Assembly (NCBI GenBank): GCA_048636595.1
Contig: JAIVWI010000071.1
Span: 1 to 14,418, forward strand
Direction: 5' to 3'
Source: JAJRRA01 sp048636595
GTDB lineage: Bacteria; Pseudomonadota; Gammaproteobacteria; Xanthomonadales; SZUA-36
DNA length: 14,418 nucleotides
The notes under the pieces: generated by a model
Database searches by the model: none
Seen by the model: the letters and a program-made list of their open reading frames with translations, nothing else
What the model was told of the DNA's origin: nothing
Made by a program: the position numbers and the translations under genes
Part shown: piece by piece, positions 8,267 through 14,418 of the stretch
Layout: every line of letters starts with the position of its first letter
Position numbering within the stretch: position 1 is the first letter of the stretch

Positions 8267-8302
8267 AGGGTTCAATAACAACGTGTGCAAAATCAACCAA
8301 CG

Positions 8303-8330
8303 ACGTTCGCGCCCAAGGACGCTCTTACAA
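8303..8330 (-). repeat. REP-like hairpin, copy 2 (inverted)
   Basis: Read on the minus strand it is ttgtaagagcgtccttgggc followed by gcgaacgt. It shares the head gtaagag and the tail cgaa with copy 1, and has the same stem design: gcgtcc-tt-gggcgc with the T-G wobble in the same place. Over 23 aligned bases (8306-8328 against 8245-8267) 16 match, and the differences sit mainly in the stem, consistent with paired change. Together with copy 1 it forms a REPIN-like doublet of about 90 bp. Confidence 0.75.
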
Positions 8331-8331
8331 G

Positions 8332-8357
8332 AACTGTAAGAGGTCGCTTGCGGCCGA
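8332..8357 (+). repeat. REP-like hairpin, copy 3 (forward)
   Basis: Identical over 26 bp to copy 1 (8241-8266), 91 bp downstream. It follows copy 2 directly, so CTCTTAC (8322-8328) and GTAAGAG (8336-8342) also form a tight inverted pair. The set alternates forward, reverse, forward. Confidence 0.8.
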
Positions 8358-8379
8358 CAGACTCTGAAAAAATCCTCCA

Positions 8380-8407
8380 CAAAATGCACTTCTGAATTGG
8401 CATTTTG
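8380..8407. promoter_or_regulatory. Palindrome upstream of the cytochrome operon
   Basis: CAAAATGC (8380-8387) and GCATTTTG (8400-8407) are perfect 8-bp inverted copies around a 12-base centre. The centre lies about 63 bases before the inferred transcription start. It could be an operator for an unidentified dimeric regulator, or a weak hairpin ending the purA transcript. There is no T-run after it, which argues against a classical terminator. Confidence 0.4.
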
Positions 8408-8408
8408 A

Positions 8409-8422
8409 TTGATCCTGATCAA
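8409..8422. promoter_or_regulatory. FNR/Anr/Dnr-type operator, perfect consensus
   Basis: TTGATcctgATCAA matches the FNR-family consensus TTGATNNNNATCAA at all ten defined bases. Its centre (8415.5) is 41.5 bases before position 8457, which is where transcription would start from the -10 element at 8444-8449. That is the class II activator position. FNR/Anr (oxygen) and Dnr (nitric oxide) proteins share this site, so the signal cannot be assigned from the sequence. Confidence 0.8.
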
Positions 8423-8443
8423 GTCCAGAGGGCTTGATTCTTT

Positions 8444-8449
8444 TAACAT
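8444..8449 (+). promoter_or_regulatory. Candidate -10 element of the cytochrome operon
   Basis: TAACAT matches four of six bases of TATAAT and lies in an AT-rich stretch at the right distance after the FNR-type box. No good -35 element is visible, as expected for a class II FNR-dependent promoter. The predicted start near 8456-8457 gives a leader of about 57 bases. Confidence 0.45.
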
Positions 8450-8513
8450 ATGCCTCTAAATTAGAAGAAGCTAATAAAATGCATCAATTGAGAACTTTAG
8501 TTTAGGTGTGAAC

Positions 8514-10001
8514 ATGAAGAGCTCGAACAATAAATGGCAGCTCAGCCTGCTTGCAGTCTTTCTCCTGATTACCGTTCCGGTTTGGTATTTCACCCGGGCT
8601 GAGGGGAATATCGAGATTGACCGCCCCTGGGACAGCATGCCCCGCCGCCCGGCACATGTAGACCACAAGGACCTGTTTGAGGGGTTTACCTTCAACACGG
8701 GTCCAGAAGTAACGGCTGCATGCCTGGCCTGCCATGAAGATGCCGGTGAGCAGGTTATCCATACGGCCCACTGGCGCTGGCAATCCGAACCGGTAATGAT
8801 CGAGGGCAGGGATGAACCAGTCTCAGTAGGGAAAAAGAACAGCATCAATAATTTTTGCATCGGGATCCAGGGAAACTGGGCAAGCTGTACAGCCTGTCAT
8901 GCCGGTTACGGCTGGGAAGATGAAAATTTTGATTTTGAAGAGCAGACCAACGTAGATTGCCTGGCCTGCCACGACAACAGCGGCACCTATCGCAAAGGAC
9001 AAAAGGGTCTGCCCCTGGAGGGGGTAGACCTGATGGCTTCAGCCAAAAGCGTTGGCGTGCCCACCCGGGAAAATTGCGGCGGCTGTCATTTCCGCGGTGG
9101 CGGTGGCGATGCGGTCAAGCATGGTGATCTGGACGAAAGTCTCTACTACCCCGACGACGAACTGGATGTCCACATGGGACGGTACGATTTCGTTTGCGTG
9201 GATTGCCACCAGACTGAAGATCACATTATTGGCGGGCGCTCCATATCCGTCAGCGTAGACAATAAAAACCAGATCGCGTGCACCGACTGTCATCAGCCAA
9301 AACTGCACGCGGATGCCCGCATCAACGTCCACACTGATACGCTGGCCTGTCAGACCTGCCATATTCCTGCGGTGGCCCTCAAACATGCCACCAAGACACA
9401 CTGGGACTGGTCACAGGCCGGTGATGACAGCAGGGAAGAAGACACCCACGAATACCTGAAGATCAAGGGCAGCTTTATTTATCGCCAGCGGCTCCAGCCT
9501 GAGTACTACTGGTACAACGGCGTTGCTGACCGCTATCTGCTTGGCGATCCGGTTGATGACAGTGGCACCACAGCATTGAACCTGCCGAAGGGTGATATTC
9601 GCGATCCGAAGGCCAGGATCTGGCCGTTCAAGGTACATCGCGCTACGCAACCGTATGACATCGAATTCAAATACCTGATGCAGCCTGTGACCTCTGGCGA
9701 GGGCGGGTTCTGGAAGGATTTCGACTGGGATAAAGCTCTGCAACTGGGTGCTGAGATCACCGGCATGAATTACAGCGGAAATTATGGTTTCGCCGATACT
9801 GAAATGTACTGGCCCCAGACCCACATGGTGGCGCCCAAGGCACAAGCCTTGCAGTGCCAGGCTTGTCATGCGGAAGACGGAAGGATGGACTGGAAGGCAC
9901 TGGGTTACCCCGGTGATCCGATCCGTTGGGGTAGCAGGGAGCGGGTACACAACGGGGATTCTCCCGCCACCCGGGCGGGCCAGCAGGCAGGGGCGGAATA
10001 A
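8514..10001 (+). CDS. Octaheme c-type cytochrome, tetrathionate reductase (OTR) family
   Basis: A 495-residue exported multiheme cytochrome with eight CXXCH motifs, starting at residues 70, 125, 149, 188, 228, 256, 279 and 448. The N-terminus has a hydrophobic stretch (10-26) that is a signal peptide or an uncleaved anchor; no clear AxA site is seen. The region CGGCHFRGGGGDAVKHGDL and the last motif followed by DGRMDWKALGYPGDP are typical of the OTR family. From memory of the Shewanella OTR structure, active-site residues N61, C64, D150 and K153 (K153 being the distal heme ligand) correspond by spacing to N112, C115, D199 and K202 here. OTR reduces tetrathionate and also nitrite and hydroxylamine in vitro; the physiological substrate is unsettled. 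ATG 8514 is chosen over GTG 8508 because TAGG at 8503-8506 fits only ATG. The next gene overlaps by one base (TAATG). Confidence 0.9.
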   Translation: MKSSNNKWQLSLLAVFLLITVPVWYFTRAEGNIEIDRPWDSMPRRPAHVDHKDLFEGFTFNTGPEVTAACLACHEDAGEQVIHTAHWRWQSEPVMIEGRDEPVSVGKKNSINNFCIGIQGNWASCTACHAGYGWEDENFDFEEQTNVDCLACHDNSGTYRKGQKGLPLEGVDLMASAKSVGVPTRENCGGCHFRGGGGDAVKHGDLDESLYYPDDELDVHMGRYDFVCVDCHQTEDHIIGGRSISVSVDNKNQIACTDCHQPKLHADARINVHTDTLACQTCHIPAVALKHATKTHWDWSQAGDDSREEDTHEYLKIKGSFIYRQRLQPEYYWYNGVADRYLLGDPVDDSGTTALNLPKGDIRDPKARIWPFKVHRATQPYDIEFKYLMQPVTSGEGGFWKDFDWDKALQLGAEITGMNYSGNYGFADTEMYWPQTHMVAPKAQALQCQACHAEDGRMDWKALGYPGDPIRWGSRERVHNGDSPATRAGQQAGAE

Positions 10002-12598
10002 TGAATAAAAAATTCATGTTCCTGGCCGTGCTGATGACGATCAGCTTCGGCACAATGGCCAACGATTTCCACCCCGACTTCCCCCTGCTGGACAAGAGCG
10101 GTCAGTTGGTGATTGAAACGGGCAAGGCATTTTCAACCATGGCCACCTGTGGCCAGTGTCACGACGCGGCGTATATCGCAGCCTCCAGTGATCATGCCGA
10201 CGCGGGTGCACAGCAACTGGGTTCCGGCCCCGGTCATCACGATTGGCAGGCAGGTCCCGGCTATTACGGTGGATGGGATCCCCTGCGTTACGATAGTGCG
10301 TTCGGAGACGAAGGAGAGATTGAATCCGATGAATGGTTGATGCTGTTTGGCGCCCGGCACGTTGGTGGCGGCCCCGTTTCCGACCGGGTGGAAATGGATT
10401 GCCTGTTGTGCCACAGCGATCTCACTGACCAGAGCGAACGCGCTCGAGCCCTGCAGCAAGGTGATTTCGAGTGGGCCAACTCCGCTCCGCTTACACAACG
10501 GGATATCCTCATCAAGGTTGCTGATGGGTGGCAGTGGAACCCGGCCATGTTCGAGGCGGATGGTTCCCTGAGCAAAGGTCTGCTGGATATCCACAAACCC
10601 CGTGATGAGAACTGTGCCCAGTGCCACGGACAGGTGGACAACTCGCTGGATAGCCCCCTTACCATAACGGCGGAATTATCCGGCCGGAGCATGACCGACA
10701 GAACCGGCCAGATTTTCTCGCCGCAGAAGTTATCCAACAGCGGCCTCAACCTGGCGGATAAAGAATCGCTGAACCATGCCTTTGACGTGCACAGTGACCG
10801 TGTAGTGGGTTGCGTTAATTGCCACTACTCGCTGAACAACCCGGTTTACTTCCAGCAGCGCGAAGAGAGCCGGCCGGTACACCTGGATTTCGATCCACGC
10901 AGGCTGACCAGCGCCGAGTACCTGGAGCGCCCCCTGCATCAATTTGCCAAAGGTAAATCCATCCTGGGCCTGGCGGCCGCCGGCAGCGAGAACAGTTTGC
11001 GCCGCTGCGAATCCTGCCACGATGCCGGCAACGTACACGACTGGCTGCCGTACAAGGAAAGACATTTCAACTCCCTGTCCTGCGAGTCATGCCATATTCC
11101 CAAACTTTATGGACCCGCCTTGCAGACGCTGGACTGGACACTGGTGGATCGTGACGGCCAGCCGCAGCGCCAATACCGCGATATAGAAGGCGACCCGGCC
11201 ACCGCACAAAGCCTGATCCACGGTTACCGGCCGGTCATGCTGGCCAGGGAGAATGTGGGGGGTAAACGCAAACTCGCCCCCTTCAACCTGGTCACCAGCT
11301 GGTATTGGCTGGAAGGTGATCCGGCCCGTCCCGTTACCCGGCAAGCATTGATTTCGGCCCTCTACCCGGACGGCAAATTACACTCCGATCTGCTGGTGGC
11401 GCTGGATGAAGATCATGACGGCCGCCTGACTGGCGCCGAGTTGCGCCTGGACAGCCCTGAACGGGCAGAAGCTGTGCGCCGCCGCCTGGAAGAAAGCGGC
11501 CTGCCCAATGTCCGCCTGGACAACGAAATCACGCCTTTTTCCATCAACCACAACGTGGTGAATGGTCAATGGGCCACCCGGGATTGTTCGACCTGCCACA
11601 GCGAAAATTCCATCCTGGCCGCGGCGATGCTGCTTTCTGACTACACGCCAGGAGGCATGGCTCCTTCAGACGGTATCTACCCGGAAGTCAGCCTGAATGG
11701 CGACATAGAAAGCCTGGATGACGGGGGCAGCCTCTACCAGCCCGATACCCGGGCGGATGGCTTTTACATCATTGGCCTGGATCACGTGGGCTGGATCGAC
11801 ATTCTCGGCTTGATGATGTTTTTCGGCATTGTAGTGGGTGTCACCGGCCATGCCCTGGCCCGGTATTATTTCAAACGCAGGCGTGCCCGCTTGCATCCTG
11901 CTCAACATCGTGCGACCAAACGGGTCTACATGTACGACAGCTATGAACGGCTCTGGCACTGGTTGCAGGCCGCCGCCATCATGTGTTTGCTGGCCACGGG
12001 ATTGATCATTCACAAGCCGCATATCTTCGGTATGTTCAGTTTTGCCTACGTCGTGCAGGTGCATAACGTGCTGGGTTTCATTTTGGTGATTAACGCAGCG
12101 CTGGCATTGTTCTACAACCTGGCCAGTGGTCAAATCCGCCAGTACCTGCCTGAGCCAAAGGGTTTTGTCGGCCGCTCCCTGGCCCAGGCGATGTACTACT
12201 CACGGGGTATATTCGCCGGCAAACCACACCCCCTGGAAAAGACCAGGGAAAACAAGCTCAACCCCTTACAGCAGGTGACTTACCTCGCTATCCTGAACAT
12301 CCTGTTACCGGCCCAGGTCATTACCGGTGTCCTGATCTGGGGGCTGCAGAAGTGGCCCCACCTGGCCACCAGCCTTGGTGGCCTACCGATCCTGGCACCT
12401 ACTCACACCTTGGTGGCCTGGGCCTTTTCAGCCTTTATCGTGATGCATGTCTACCTGACCACCGCAGCAGGCCAGACTCCCGGCGCGGGCATCAAATCCA
12501 TGGTCAGTGGCTGGGAGGACGTGGAAGAACACGCTCCGGCTACTGTCAGCGAAAATAGTGAAGTGAAAATCAGTGAAGACAAAGGAGTTCCCAAATGA
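10001..12598 (+). CDS. Heptaheme cytochrome c fused to membrane cytochrome b
   Basis: An 865-residue fusion. A signal peptide (1-20, ending TMA/ND) is followed by a periplasmic region with seven CXXCH motifs starting at residues 50, 134, 205, 271, 336, 361 and 529. An EF-hand-like loop, DEDHDGRLTGAE (469-480), lies between hemes 6 and 7. The C-terminal part has about five membrane helices (596-619, 650-671, 683-706, 757-781, 800-822). Histidines 653, 688, 802 and 816 have nearly the spacing of the two-heme cytochrome b of formate dehydrogenase-N (H18, H57, H155, H169 in FdnI, from memory), so two b hemes are likely. The inferred role is a quinol (or quinone) redox partner that passes electrons to the octaheme protein encoded just upstream. 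AGGGG at 9989-9993 is the ribosome binding site. The stop overlaps the next start (ATGA). Confidence 0.88.
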   Translation: MNKKFMFLAVLMTISFGTMANDFHPDFPLLDKSGQLVIETGKAFSTMATCGQCHDAAYIAASSDHADAGAQQLGSGPGHHDWQAGPGYYGGWDPLRYDSAFGDEGEIESDEWLMLFGARHVGGGPVSDRVEMDCLLCHSDLTDQSERARALQQGDFEWANSAPLTQRDILIKVADGWQWNPAMFEADGSLSKGLLDIHKPRDENCAQCHGQVDNSLDSPLTITAELSGRSMTDRTGQIFSPQKLSNSGLNLADKESLNHAFDVHSDRVVGCVNCHYSLNNPVYFQQREESRPVHLDFDPRRLTSAEYLERPLHQFAKGKSILGLAAAGSENSLRRCESCHDAGNVHDWLPYKERHFNSLSCESCHIPKLYGPALQTLDWTLVDRDGQPQRQYRDIEGDPATAQSLIHGYRPVMLARENVGGKRKLAPFNLVTSWYWLEGDPARPVTRQALISALYPDGKLHSDLLVALDEDHDGRLTGAELRLDSPERAEAVRRRLEESGLPNVRLDNEITPFSINHNVVNGQWATRDCSTCHSENSILAAAMLLSDYTPGGMAPSDGIYPEVSLNGDIESLDDGGSLYQPDTRADGFYIIGLDHVGWIDILGLMMFFGIVVGVTGHALARYYFKRRRARLHPAQHRATKRVYMYDSYERLWHWLQAAAIMCLLATGLIIHKPHIFGMFSFAYVVQVHNVLGFILVINAALALFYNLASGQIRQYLPEPKGFVGRSLAQAMYYSRGIFAGKPHPLEKTRENKLNPLQQVTYLAILNILLPAQVITGVLIWGLQKWPHLATSLGGLPILAPTHTLVAWAFSAFIVMHVYLTTAAGQTPGAGIKSMVSGWEDVEEHAPATVSENSEVKISEDKGVPK

Positions 12599-13119
12599 CT
12601 AATCAGTCGCGGGCCAAACCCTATATGAACCCTTACCTGGCGGGAACCTTGCTGGGTATCGTCCTGTTCCTGGCGTTTTTCATCACGGGCTCCGGCCTGG
12701 GCGCTTCGGGAGGACTCAACCGCCTGCTGGTCTATGCGCAGAACATCATAGCCCCCGAACACATCGACCAGGTTCCCTACCTGTTGAAAATGGCCGGAGG
12801 CAGCAGCAACCCGCTGGAAAGCTGGATCGTATTCCTGACCGTCGGCACCGTTTTCGGCGGCTTCATCTCCGGGCTTTTCGGCAGGCGCGTAAAGCTCGAG
12901 ACCAATAAAGGTCCGCAGATCAGCAATACAACGCGGTGGATCATGGCCTTCATTGGCGGTGGATTCATGGGTTATGGCGCGAGGCTGGCGCGGGGATGTA
13001 CATCCGGCCAGGCCTTGTCCGGAGGAGCCGTGTTGTCCGTCGGCAGTTGGCTTTTCATGTTCGCAGTTTTCGCCGGGGCTTATGCCTTCGCGTACTTCCT
13101 GCGTCGATTCTGGAATTAG
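12595..13119 (+). CDS. YeeE/YedE-family half-transporter (first half)
   Basis: A 174-residue membrane protein with about four helices (15-35, 77-97, 115-130, 145-169). The conserved sulfur-transport motif appears as GARLARGCTSGQALSGG, with C135, the only cysteine in the protein. YeeE/YedE proteins (for example the thiosulfate importer TsuA/YeeE) are about 350 residues with two related halves and conserved cysteines in the path. Here the protein is half-length and is followed by a second half-type gene, so the two probably assemble together. The first residues (MTNQSRAKPY) are cytoplasmic or periplasmic; the sequence does not decide. AAGGAG at 12582-12587 precedes an ATGA overlap with the cytochrome gene. 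Confidence 0.87.
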   Translation: MTNQSRAKPYMNPYLAGTLLGIVLFLAFFITGSGLGASGGLNRLLVYAQNIIAPEHIDQVPYLLKMAGGSSNPLESWIVFLTVGTVFGGFISGLFGRRVKLETNKGPQISNTTRWIMAFIGGGFMGYGARLARGCTSGQALSGGAVLSVGSWLFMFAVFAGAYAFAYFLRRFWN

Positions 13120-13128
13120 GGGAATATC

Positions 13129-14361
13129 ATGACAATATTTCCTCTTCCACTGACTGAACTCCTTGGCCAGTACGGTTCGTATTTCATCTACCTGCTGGTT
13201 GGTGTTGCTTTTGGTGCGTCACTTGAAATAGCCGGTTTCGGCAATTCGAAGAAACTGGCGGCGCAATTCTATTTCAAAGACATGACGGTGTTCAAAGTCA
13301 TGTTCACGGCCATCATAGTGGCCATGACACTGATCTTCCTGTCATCGGCAGTTGGCCTGCTGGACTACAACCTGATCTGGGTGCCGCCAACCTACTTGTG
13401 GCCGGGCATCGTTGGCGGCCTGATCATGGGCGTGGGGTTCATCGTCGGCGGTTTCTGTCCCGGCACCTCCCTGGTGGGCATGGCCACCGGCAAGATAGAC
13501 GCATTTTTCTTCGTCGCGGGGGTGCTGTTCGGTATCTTCTTGTTTGGTGAAACCGTCAGCAGTTTCGCGGTATTTTTCGAAAGTTCCTACATGGGCCGGT
13601 TCACACTGCCCGAGTACTTCGGCCTGAGCTACGGCACGGTCGTTTTACTGATCGTAGTCATGGCGTTGATGATGTTCTGGGGCGCGGAAATAGTCGAACG
13701 GGCAATGGGTGGTGAAAGCGCGCAAAAAGCACCGCGTTGGGGCGTGCCCGCTGCCGTCGCACTGGTCGCCCTGGCGGCTGTGAGCCTGGTCATCGGCCAG
13801 CCGCAGACCGAAGACCGCTGGAAAAATATTGAGGCGGAAAAAACTGCGCAACTCGATGGGAGGGAGGTCCAGATTGCCCCCGCTGAATTGTTAAGCCTGA
13901 GTGATGACGTCAAGGTCAAGACCGTTTTGCTGGACGTGCGTGAAGAGCGCTATTACAACCAGTTTCATATCCAGGGCGCCAGGCGCCTGCCTGAAGATGA
14001 AATCGTCAACAATGCCCGCGATTTTATATTTGAGCCGGCCAACACCGTGTTTGTGGTCATGAGTAACGACGAAGCGAGCGCCACCGAAGCATGGAAGGCA
14101 CTGAAGGCGGAGAGCGTCCCCAACGTGTACATACTCGAAGGCGGCGTCAATAACTGGATCCGGACTTATGCCGGTGAAGAGTTCGTGCAAAACAACTTGA
14201 TCCGAAATCATGAAAACGATTATCCGGCATGGCGTTTTGATGCAGCCACCGGTTCACGCCACCCGGCAGCCGAGCCCAATCCGCACGCATTCGAAATCGA
14301 GTTTGAACCCAAGGTGAAACTGGAGCTGAAGCGCGCTCCAAGCAGCGGCGGCTGCGGCTAG
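13129..14361 (+). CDS. YeeE/YedE half-transporter fused to a cysteine-less rhodanese domain
   Basis: A 410-residue fusion. Residues 15-185 are a YeeE/YedE-type membrane domain with GGFCPGTSLVGMATG (C110). A further helix spans about 205-223. Residues 255-350 form a rhodanese-like domain (LLDVREERYYNQFHIQGA; LEGGVNNW). Where rhodaneses have their catalytic CxxGxR(S/T) loop, this protein reads VVMSNDEASA, so the sulfur-accepting cysteine is missing (S312 or nearby). The protein ends SSGGCG; C409 and C110 are its only cysteines. The final GGCG resembles the sulfur-carrying tail of SoxY (GGCGG), though homology is not shown. The ribosome binding site AGGGGA (13118-13123) overlaps the stop of the preceding gene. 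With that gene it makes a complete two-half transporter tied to the cytochrome pair. Confidence 0.87.
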   Translation: MTIFPLPLTELLGQYGSYFIYLLVGVAFGASLEIAGFGNSKKLAAQFYFKDMTVFKVMFTAIIVAMTLIFLSSAVGLLDYNLIWVPPTYLWPGIVGGLIMGVGFIVGGFCPGTSLVGMATGKIDAFFFVAGVLFGIFLFGETVSSFAVFFESSYMGRFTLPEYFGLSYGTVVLLIVVMALMMFWGAEIVERAMGGESAQKAPRWGVPAAVALVALAAVSLVIGQPQTEDRWKNIEAEKTAQLDGREVQIAPAELLSLSDDVKVKTVLLDVREERYYNQFHIQGARRLPEDEIVNNARDFIFEPANTVFVVMSNDEASATEAWKALKAESVPNVYILEGGVNNWIRTYAGEEFVQNNLIRNHENDYPAWRFDAATGSRHPAAEPNPHAFEIEFEPKVKLELKRAPSSGGCG

Positions 14362-14370
14362 CAAAGCCGC
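14354..14370. other. GC-rich hairpin at the end of the operon
   Basis: gcggct (14354-14359) and agccgc (14365-14370) can pair around the loop agcaa, overlapping the stop codon. No T-run follows, so this is at most a stabilising hairpin and not a canonical intrinsic terminator. Confidence 0.25.
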
Positions 14371-14374
14371 CCCG

Positions 14375-14418
14375 CCGTCATCCCGGATTTGCGCAGCAAC
14401 ATCTTTCCCCCGTCATCC
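14375..14418. repeat. Short direct repeat at the window edge, possible dispersed repeat
   Basis: ccgtcatcc occurs at 14375-14383 and again at 14410-14418, 35 bases apart, and the second copy is cut by the window end. CGTCATCCCGG-type sequences are common cores of dispersed intergenic repeats in proteobacteria, so a repeat element may begin here. Confidence 0.3.

Noticed and set aside
8241..8357. CRISPR array from the repeated 26-bp sequence
   Set aside because: Only two identical copies plus one inverted divergent copy, spacing of 65 bases, and internal hairpins typical of REP sequences; no cas genes.
8508..8513. GTG start for the octaheme cytochrome
   Set aside because: The only ribosome-binding-like sequence (TAGG, 8503-8506) is directly adjacent to the GTG, but properly spaced for ATG 8514.
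10944..11186. Alternative frames inside the heptaheme cytochrome gene
   Set aside because: They overlap CXXCH-coding sequence of the main frame and encode no recognisable product.
14354..14370. Intrinsic terminator after the last gene
   Set aside because: The hairpin has no following T-run and overlaps the stop codon; too weak to call a terminator.

Overview
The window comes from a gammaproteobacterial chromosome. Its first two thirds hold the conserved block mutL-miaA-hfq-hflX-hflK-hflC-yjeT(DUF2065)-purA, all on the + strand and in the order known from Escherichia coli. The MutL keeps the endonuclease motif that E. coli lacks, and Hfq has a very short tail. This points to a non-enteric lineage without MutH-type repair. 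A sulfur-associated or marine gammaproteobacterium fits the right-hand genes, but this is inference and the taxon cannot be fixed from the sequence alone.

Layout: positions 1-227 hold palindromic repeat units with GGGGTCAGA-type inverted ends, just upstream of mutL. Positions 255-8242 are the housekeeping block, tightly packed, with ATGA overlaps at mutL/miaA and hflK/hflC. Positions 8241-8357 hold three REP-like hairpins in alternating orientation, immediately after the purA stop. Positions 8380-8457 contain a palindrome, a perfect FNR/Anr box and a plausible -10 element. Positions 8514-14361 form a four-gene operon whose genes overlap or nearly touch.

The four-gene operon is the striking part. 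It encodes (1) an octaheme c-type cytochrome of the tetrathionate reductase (OTR) family; (2) a fusion of a seven-CXXCH periplasmic cytochrome, carrying an EF-hand loop, to a membrane cytochrome b; (3) a YeeE/YedE half-transporter with a single cysteine; and (4) a second YeeE/YedE half-transporter fused to a rhodanese domain that lacks its catalytic cysteine and ends in Gly-Gly-Cys-Gly. My reading is an anaerobically induced membrane redox module. Quinol electrons would enter the b-type hemes of gene 2, pass through seven c hemes to the octaheme enzyme, and reduce a sulfur (or nitrogen) oxyanion in the periplasm. The split YeeE pair would move or sense a sulfur species. About 15 c hemes and probably 2 b hemes would be involved. 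Substrate and direction of electron flow cannot be read from the sequence.
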